Shown here: one piece after another, positions 58,338-64,000 of the stretch
Layout: each line of letters begins with the position of its first letter
How positions within the stretch are numbered: the first letter of the stretch is position 1
Source of the DNA: Zingiber officinale
Taxonomy: Eukaryota > Streptophyta > Magnoliopsida > Zingiberales > Zingiberaceae
DNA: 64,000 nt
Assembly (NCBI RefSeq): GCF_018446385.1
Contig: NC_055991.1
Span: 98,439,712 to 98,503,711, forward strand
Reading direction: 5' to 3'
Translations under genes and position numbers: made by a program
Notes under the pieces: model-generated
Databases searched by the model: none
Told to the model about the DNA's origin: nothing
The model's input: the letters and a program-made list of their open reading frames with translations, nothing else

Positions 58338-61300
58338 TCATGCAATCTTGGCGACAATAACTTCTCCTCGCTTGATGATGTCTCGTATCAGGTGGTACTT
58401 GCGCTCTATATATTTACTCGCCTTATGGGCTTGTGGTTCCTTCGAGTTTGCAACTGCATCGCTATTATCACAATAAATTGTGATAATTTTGTGCAAACCA
58501 AGAATTATATCTAAGTTCATTAGGAAGTTCCTAAGCCATACAACTTCTTTTGCTGCCTCAGAGGCTGCCACATATTCAGCTTCCAAGGTTGAGTCTGAAA
58601 TGCATTTCTGCTTAACACTCCTCCATGCAATGGCTCCATCTTCTAAAGTAAACACATAGCCTGATGTAGACTTACTGTTGTCCCTATCTGATTGGAAATC
58701 CGAATCCGTGTAACCCACAGGGAGCATATCTTCTGCTTGGTAAACTAGCATATAATCTCTAGTCCTTCTCAGGTACTTCAATATATGCTTTACAGCAGTC
58801 CAATGTCCTTGTCCAGGGTTACTTTGATATCTGCTAACTATGCCCATGGCAAAACAGATATCCGGTCTCGTACACAACATTGCATACATTAGGCTTCCCA
58901 CAGCCGAAGCATAAGGAATTGCCTTTATGTCCTCCATCTCCTTTGATGTCTTTGGAGACATCTCTTTAGATAAAGCTACTCCATGCCTAAAAGGTAAGAA
59001 ACCTTTATTGGAGTTTTGCATGTTAAAACGAGCAAGGATTGTATCTATATATGAAGCTTGAGATAGGCACAACATTCTTTTCTTGTGATCTCTTATGACT
59101 TTGATCCCAAGAATGTGTGCACATTCTCCTAAGTCCTTCATATCGAATTGTTTGGACAACCATACCCTTACATCCGATAACACCTTGACATTGTTGCCAA
59201 TTAACAAAATGTCATCTACGTTTAGTACAAGAAATACCACCATATTTCCGTTATACTTCTTGTATACACAAGACTCATCCGGACATTGAATAAATTCATA
59301 TGACTGTATTACTACATTAAACCAGATGTTCCAAGATCTTGAAGCTTGCTTCAGTCCATAAATGGACCGATTGAGCTTGCACACTAGATACTCTTTGCCT
59401 TTTTTAATGAACCCCTCTGGTTGCTTTATATGGATGTTTTCTTCAAGACTTCCGTTAAGGAAAGCTGTCTTGACATCCATTTACCAAACCTCATAATCCA
59501 TATGAGTAGCAATGGATAAGAGTATCTGGATAGACTTAAGCATAACTACTGGTGAAAATGTCTTCTCATAATCAATTCCCTCTTTCTGAGTGTACCTTTT
59601 CGCAACAAGCCTTGCTTTGAAGGTTTCTACCTTCCCGTCTGTCCCTCTTTTTCTTTTGTAGATCCACTTACACCCAATAGCTTTTACACCATTTGGTGGT
59701 TCTACAAGCTCCTAGACCTTATTAGAATACATAGATTCTATTTCAGAATTTATTGCCTTTTGCCAAGATACTGCATCTTTATCTTGGAGTGCTTCGTCAT
59801 ATATCCGGGGATCAGGTTCATGTTTTCCCGGGATCAAGTCCGAAGACTCTCCCAGAAATATGAATCTCTTAGGTTGTCTTACAACCCTCCTACTATGCCG
59901 AGGCACTGTCTGTAACTGTGCATCATTTGTAACACGTATTGCAGTTTCTTGTGGTACTTCATCTTATACTGTTGGTACTGAAGTAGATGTGTCCTCTCTC
60001 ATTTCTTCTAGAACAATTTTACTTTTGGGCTTGTAGTCCATTATATAGTCTTCTTCTAAAAACTGGGCATTGGTGCTAACAATCATAATTGATTCCCTCT
60101 TTCTGAGTATACCCCTTCGCAACTAGCTTCGCTTTAAAGGTTTCCACCTTCCCATTTGTTCCTCTTTTACTTTTGTAGACCCATTTACATATAATGGCTT
60201 TTACACCATTTGGTGGTTCTACAAGCTCTCAGACCTGATTAGAGTACATAGATTCTATTTTAGAGTTCATTGCTCTTTACCAAGATGCTGCGTCTTTATC
60301 TTGGAGTGCTTCATCATATGTCCAGGGATCAGCTTCATGTTCACCAGGGATCAAGTCCGAAGACTCTCCCAAAAACATGAATCTTTTAGGTTGCCTAACA
60401 ACCCTCCCACTACGATGAGACACTACCTATAATTGTGCATTATTTGTGACACATGTTGTAGTTACTTGTGGTATCTCATCTTGTACAGTTGGTACTAAAG
60501 TAGAAGTGCCCTCTCTTATTTCCTCAAGAACAATTTTACTCATGGGCTTGTGGTTCATTACATAGTCCTCTTCTAAAAATCGGGCATTGGTGCTAACAAT
60601 GACCTTTTGATCTTTAGGACTATAAAACAAACCACCTTTCATTCCTCTAGGATATCCGACGAACAAGCAAACTTCAGTACGTGATTCCAACTTATCAGCA
60701 TCTCCCTTCAGCACATGTGCTGGACTACCCCAAATCCGAATGTGTTTCAAATTAGGCTTACGCTCATTCCATAATTCTGTGGGAGTAGAGGGTATTGACT
60801 TAGAAGGTACAAAGTTCAGAATGTACGCCGCCGTTTCCAGAGCATATCCCCAAAATGAATTTGGTAATTCTGAATAACTCATCATTGATCTAACCATTTC
60901 CATAAGAGTCATATTCCTTCATTCCGCCACACCATTCTGTTGGGGTATACCAGGTGTAGACAATTGGGATTGAATGCCAACCTCTAATAAGTAACTCCTA
61001 AACTCTCCTAAGAGGTACTCTCCACCACGATCAGACCGTAGTGTCTTGATACTTTTACCATGACATTTCTCCACATCAGCCTTGTACTCTTTGAACTTAT
61101 CAAAGCACTCAGACTTGTGGGGCATCAAGTAAATGTACCCATATCTCGAATAGTCATCTATAAAAGAAACAAAATATTCGAAACCACCTCTTGCCTAGAT
61201 AGTCATAGGCCCACACAAATCAGAATGAACCAATTCCAACACTTCTTTGGCTCTATACCCCTTTGCCTTAAAAGGCCTCTTGATCATTTTTCCTTCCAAG

Positions 61301-62709
61301 CAAGACTCGCAGGTCAGAAAGTTTTCCATTACCAATGAACCCAAAGGTCCATCGGCTATTAACCTTTGAATCCTACTTAAGTTAATATGCCCCAACCTTA
61401 GATGCCAAAGATATGTTTGGTTCATTTCTGAAAGTTGCTTTCTCTTATTAGAATTAGAAGATGTGTTATTAATTTTCATTTGTTGCATCGTGAGAGTTAT
61501 TTGATTCAGAGTATACAAATTGCCAACCAACGCACCAAAACAGATAACCACCCTATTTTTCTTGACAACCACTTTGTCATCAAAAGAAACAGAATATCCA
61601 TCCATAAATAATTTAGAAACTGAAATCAAGTTCTTTCTAAAACATGGTACGTAAAGATAATTTTTCAAAATCAAAGTTTTATTCCTATCAAAAGATAAAT
61701 AAACATCTCCCACTACAACAACCACCACTCTTGTAGCATTACCCATGTAGACGGTGATCTCCCCTTCATGTAGTCATCGGGTTTCTTGGAACCCCTGCAA
61801 TGAATTACAAACATGATCAGTGGCTCCCGTATCTATACACCAGGTACCGGTAGATAACACCGCTAAACATGTTTCAACAACTAATGAATAAGATATACCT
61901 TTATCATTCTCCTTTCTATGAGGGTAGTCCACCTTCCAATGTCCAGACTGCTTGCATGTGAAGCACTTGCCCTTCGGCTTCTTTACACCTGCTTGCGGCC
62001 CAGTCCCTTGAGGTCGAATCACTTTCTTTGATGAATCAACTTGTTTCTTCTTCTTCTTTCCGCCTTTTGGCTTAGAGGCAGAAACGTTTTCAGTAATGTA
62101 AACTTGAGAACTTTGACGAAATAGCCCTTCTGTCGCTTGGAGTTCTGTCAGAAGTTCCGCCAATGAATAAACTCTTTTGTTCATGTTGTAATTAAGGCGG
62201 AACTACTCAAAACTTTTGGGCAGCGTTTGGAGAATGATATCGATCTGGGTTTCCCTATCAATTTCAACTCCAAGGACTTCCATCTCATTCAAATGAGCCA
62301 TTATCTTAAGGATATGATCCCTTACGGATGCCCCCTCAATCATGGTGGTTGTCATTAAGTTTCTCATGGCCTCCTGCCTGACAGCCCGATTCTAGTATAC
62401 GAAGAGTTCCTTGAGATTGAGCATCATGTCATAGGCAGTGGGTAGGGCCTGATGCTGATGTTGCAGCATATTTGACATAGAAGTCAAAATGTAACACCGC
62501 GCCATCTCATCTGCCTTGACTCATTTCCTATGTCGCTCTATCTCCTCTTCACTAGAATCCTTATCAGGCACACTAGGACAGACCTCTAAAAGTACGAACT
62601 TGTATTCTTCAGCAGTTAAGACAATGTCCAAGTTTCGTTTCCAATCAATATAATTTAGACCAGTAAGTTTGTTTTCTTTTAAAATAACATCAAGAGGATT
62701 GAAAGCCAT
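58338..62709 (-). pseudogene. copia A2 gag-pol polyprotein
   Basis: Order on the minus strand: gag from 62709 (NYIDWKRNLDIVL); a knuckle CFTCKQSGHWKVDY in which the last Cys is Tyr (about 61960-61919); protease CIDTGATDHV (about 61830); GAG-pre-integrase YLWHLRLGHINLSRI; integrase SIKTLRSDRGGEYLLGEF and [13 protein letters not shown]; reverse transcriptase MDVKTAFLNGSLEENI (59480) with NVDDILLIG where YVDD is usual; RNase H YTDSDFQSDRDNSKSTSGY to the end at 58338. The last 380 residues are one open frame. Upstream there are stops at 62518, 61771, about 61192, 60916 and others, and a tandem duplication. Confidence 0.9.
59568..60602 (-). repeat. 517-bp tandem duplication inside pol of A2
   Basis: ATAATCAATTCCCTCTTTCT at 59568 recurs (ATAATTGATTCCCTCTTTCT) at 60085. 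The two units, 59568-60084 and 60085-60602, match throughout, including CACCATTTGGTGGTTCTACA and GGGCATTGGTGCTAACAAT. They cover the link between integrase and reverse transcriptase. By eye they differ at roughly one base in ten. Confidence 0.93.
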
Positions 62710-63857
62710 TTTGAAATCCTGAGAATCACAAAATAAAATATTTGGTCAAAACTTTAGAATTTAAAATAATATTGATTCCTCAAACAATATAATTTAAATT
62801 CACCAACACTTCAAAACACCATGAATTTCGTATGCAACGATAGTGTGGACGTATACTAATTCAAACATTTGTAAGAGGAGGTTTTACCCATTAATTTTAT
62901 TATCTTGTCAACCTAACTTTATGACAACTAAAATTAATAGTTGGTTCATCTTCAGTCACACAAATAATAGCTGTGACTCCGATAGGGAGGATACTATTAA
63001 ATGCGCCTAAGTTTATACCATTACTTGCTACTTAGTCCATTAATTAGGATTGTGCCCCTTCAAATGGAGAAGATCACACATACCTAAATAATTTCCTATA
63101 ATCATCCATAGAGGAAGTTTGATCTAGTGATCCATAAACAAACTCATCTGATATGGAGGAAGACACTCAAAGCCAACGCGCAAGTTTGAATGCATCACTT
63201 ACAAACCAGTAATGGAGACCTTGGAATTTATTTAAATAATCTCTCTCTCACTTAGTTATTTAAATTAAGGGATTTTAACATGCACACACATCACAGAACA
63301 TAGCATCACAGTACATAGCATCACAACACATAAAACAGTATATAAAGGCAATAAATATGAAAATAAAATTTCCAACTATTATGACCTCATCCAACGCTGT
63401 CCTCGAATATGCCGCCAATGGATCGCTGTCCTCCAATGTGCCACCAATGGATCAAACCGTCGCGTCTATCTCACTTCCTTCTCCGCCGCGCTTCCGGTCA
63501 TCAAAATAGCACCACACATAACAAGGATACAAGCCGCAACAAAAAATAAAAATTTACATTTATCGATCCTATATTCCACAAAGGAATTTACATGTAATCT
63601 AGATTGAACAAAATATAAAAAAAATAATACAATAACTGGTTGTATTTAATTATTACAATCATGCACACACATCACAACCTAGACATGCCCGAGGGTTCAA
63701 ATTACACATAAACACACAAAGCCATAATAGTTGGACCTAGGATGCCTGCAACCACAGAGTTAATCTTTCTAGCACATCCTACTATTATCCTACCTTAACT
63801 TATATGTGAGTAGTGCATAATTTAATCGAAAACCAATCACACAGAGGCAGAAAACTC

Positions 63858-63869
63858 GCTTTGATACCA
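63858..63869 (-). other. primer-binding site of copia A2
   Basis: TGGTATCAAAGC on the minus strand, one base different from the canonical TGGTATCAGAGC, two bases from the LTR edge. Confidence 0.9.
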
Positions 63870-63871
63870 CT

Positions 63872-64000
63872 TGAAGGTGCTGGAATTCCGTTCTGTTTAA
63901 ATTTCCCTGTACAAAAATTGTACAAGTACAGAACTTTTCCTAGCAACCTGCATAATTGATCAGACATGTGTTTGATCAATCAAGCAAGTTCTTGATGGAT
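63872..64000 (-). repeat. 5' LTR of copia A2 (start only)
   Basis: Plus-strand edge TGAAGGTGCTGG. The GTACAAAAATTGTACAAG block also occurs near the same LTR edge of A1 (at 1521) and of the solo LTR. It continues beyond the window. Confidence 0.85.

Larger units (their letters stand above)
58208..63871 (-). mobile_element. copia A2 internal region
   Basis: Between the 3' LTR (ending at 58207) and the 5' LTR (from 63872). A polypurine tract GGGAGAT lies at 58208-58217 on the minus strand. The polyprotein runs from 62709 down to about 58338. The leader (62720-63857) matches that of A1. Same family as A1 and the solo LTR A3. Confidence 0.9.

Overview
This is plant nuclear DNA: an AT-rich background, GC-rich host exons, plant splice sites, a C1-2i zinc-finger gene with an EAR repression motif, a nuclear copy of plastid DNA, and a dense crowd of LTR retrotransposons primed by tRNA-iMet. 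A large-genome monocot is my best guess (possibly Zingiberales), held weakly. I can support two host genes. One is a single-exon ZAT-type C2H2 repressor (8411-9238, +). The other is a six-exon gene for a small four-span membrane protein (14789-25060, -), assembled here from splice sites. Its exons are only 16 to 124 nt, so ORF-based annotation would miss it, and a 4.8-kb copia element sits inside its fourth intron.

Layout. 1-6.5 kb: copia family A1 (5' LTR 1485-3891, minus strand) inserted into the gag of a second family, B1 (LTR 4147-5635), which in turn lies in gag and LTR debris of a third family, E. 6.5-6.85 kb: a nuclear plastid fragment of tic214 (ycf1). 8.3-9.4 kb: the ZAT gene. 9.4-14.7 kb: intergenic, with a direct repeat, one end of a CACTA transposon, a SINE with 19-bp target duplications, and a LINE remnant. 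14.8-25.1 kb: the six-exon gene. 25.1-32.8 kb: intergenic, with an inverted-repeat element, tandem repeats, a second SINE, a minisatellite, and a FAR1/MULE-like pseudogene joined to an LTR scrap. 32.8-35.2 kb: a gypsy gag split by a solo LTR that itself carries a PIF/Harbinger-type MITE. 35.2-56.7 kb: a four-level nest. An old LTR (C) holds a minus-strand element B2 (35825-56580, target duplication AATAC). Only a gag is recognisable in B2. The 3' LTR of B2 was split by a Tekay-like Ty3/gypsy element (36924-50302, target duplication CACTT). The body of that element was split in turn by a copia family-A solo LTR (41713-44341). 56.7-64 kb: another minus-strand family-A copia element (A2) with a truncated 3' LTR and a 517-bp tandem duplication inside pol.

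No autonomous mobile element looks intact: every polyprotein has stops, frameshifts or lost catalytic residues. Many of the stops are what cytosine deamination would make (CAG to TAG, CGA to TGA, TGG to TAG). The order of insertion can be read directly from target-site duplications and interrupted reading frames. I found no CRISPR array, rRNA, intact tRNA gene or bacterial-type operon.
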